A program made the position numbers and the translations under genes. A stretch of 64,000 nt of DNA from Microvirga rosea (lineage in GTDB: Bacteria > Pseudomonadota > Alphaproteobacteria > Rhizobiales > Beijerinckiaceae), in contig NZ_JAJDOP010000002.1 in assembly GCF_020595095.1 (NCBI RefSeq), positions 1-64,000 of the forward strand. Reading direction: 5' to 3'. Shown one piece after another: positions 63,611 through 64,000 of the stretch. Numbering within the stretch: position 1 is the stretch's first letter; the number at the start of each line of letters is the position of its first letter. The notes under the pieces were generated by a model. That model was not told the DNA's origin, searched no databases, and saw only the letters and a list, made by a program, of their open reading frames with translations.

Positions 63611-64000
63611 TTAGCGCTGAGCCGTCTGGCTCGGCGCGTGGTCACGCGTATCGACGTTCACGACGACCGACAGGCCGGGACGCAGCATGCCCTTTCGAGC
63701 GGCTTCGTCGCTGACGGTGATGCGCACGGGAACGCGCTGCACGATCTTGGTGAAATTGCCGGTAGCGTTCTCAGGCGGCAAAAGGCTGAAGACGGAGCCG
63801 GAAGCCGGCGAGACGCTCTCGACCGTGCCGACGATGTCCGTATCCGGGAACGCGTCGACTTCCACATGCACCTTCTGGCCCGGCTTCAGGTCCGCAAGCT
63901 GCGTTTCCTTGAAGTTCGCGTCCACGTGAACGCTGGTCAGGGGCACGAGAGCCGCAAGCCGTGCACCCGGCTGAACGAAGGTGCCGACCTCGACGGCCTT
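63611..64000 (-). CDS. EmrA/HlyD membrane fusion protein, C-terminal part (cut by window end)
   Basis: About 129 codons of the C-terminal part; the start is beyond the window. Visible segments: VEVGTFVQPGARLAALVPLT, VHVDANFKETQLADLKPGQK and VHVEVDAFPDTDIVGTVESV, then SPASGSVFSLLPPENATGNF. This is the beta-barrel end typical of EmrA. Ends 24 bp before the transporter start. Confidence 0.93.
   Translation of the reverse strand, partial: KAVEVGTFVQPGARLAALVPLTSVHVDANFKETQLADLKPGQKVHVEVDAFPDTDIVGTVESVSPASGSVFSLLPPENATGNFTKIVQRVPVRITVSDEAARKGMLRPGLSVVVNVDTRDHAPSQTAQR

Noticed and set aside
1..64000. CRISPR arrays, prophage genes, intact IS elements, rRNA
   Set aside because: None was found when reading the window; the short tandem patterns seen are protein repeats (SPGG, pentapeptide) or palindromic elements.

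Overview
The window looks like chromosome from a GC-rich alphaproteobacterium of the order Hyphomicrobiales (Rhizobiales), most likely a Methylobacteriaceae member close to Microvirga. The reasons are the gatC-gatA / metallo-hydrolase / ruvX neighbourhood, an EcfG-type general-stress sigma factor with a NepR-like protein, an Omp25/31-type porin, a DUF6894 protein and alternating CCGGAA-type intergenic palindromes. The taxonomic call is an inference; there is no rRNA to anchor it. No prophage, CRISPR array or intact insertion sequence was seen.

Layout. 0-8.4 kb is housekeeping: gatB (cut by the window start), an EamA exporter with a divergent ArsR regulator, gatA and gatC, a metallo-beta-lactamase-fold hydrolase, ruvX and small envelope proteins. 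A tRNA-Gln(CTG) follows, then a 58-residue small protein and a frameshifted pseudogene. 9.7-13.4 kb is an envelope cluster (DUF3302, HlyD, two DUF1254/DUF1214-type proteins). 13.8-22.7 kb is a complete potassium system kdpFABC-kdpDE with extra tiny membrane ORFs and a PtsN-like EIIA protein directly downstream. 22.7-25.4 kb is sparsely coding and holds a decayed IS5-type transposase end. 26.0-27.5 kb is the wreck of a haem-copper oxidase locus. 27.7-31.7 kb carries a MerR-ATPase fusion, an ArsR-SRPBCC-membrane operon with a clear palindromic operator, and a GGDEF-EAL protein.

33.6-36.6 kb is the most unusual part. A stand-alone NepR-like protein converges on an EcfG-type sigma factor whose N-terminus itself carries a NepR-like helix pair, which is apparently an anti-sigma/sigma fusion. 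A TTAAC-N4-GTTAA-like motif recurs in the neighbouring upstream regions, and an adjacent gene-poor stretch may encode a structured RNA.

36.6-43.1 kb has assorted accessory genes: an FGE-fold protein, GNATs, a Tat-type beta carbonic anhydrase, a pentapeptide-repeat protein, a porin and a lipoprotein. 43.1-49.6 kb is a LysR-headed operon (nitrilase-type hydrolase, RraA-fold protein, complete PotABCD-like ABC importer). 50.6-53.5 kb encodes an iron-type binding protein and permease without an ATPase. After a 0.45 kb array of alternating palindromes come a two-subunit CoA-transferase, an AsmA-type protein, a second PotABC-like importer without a binding protein, two Hsp20 chaperones and an EmrAB-type efflux pair cut by the window end.
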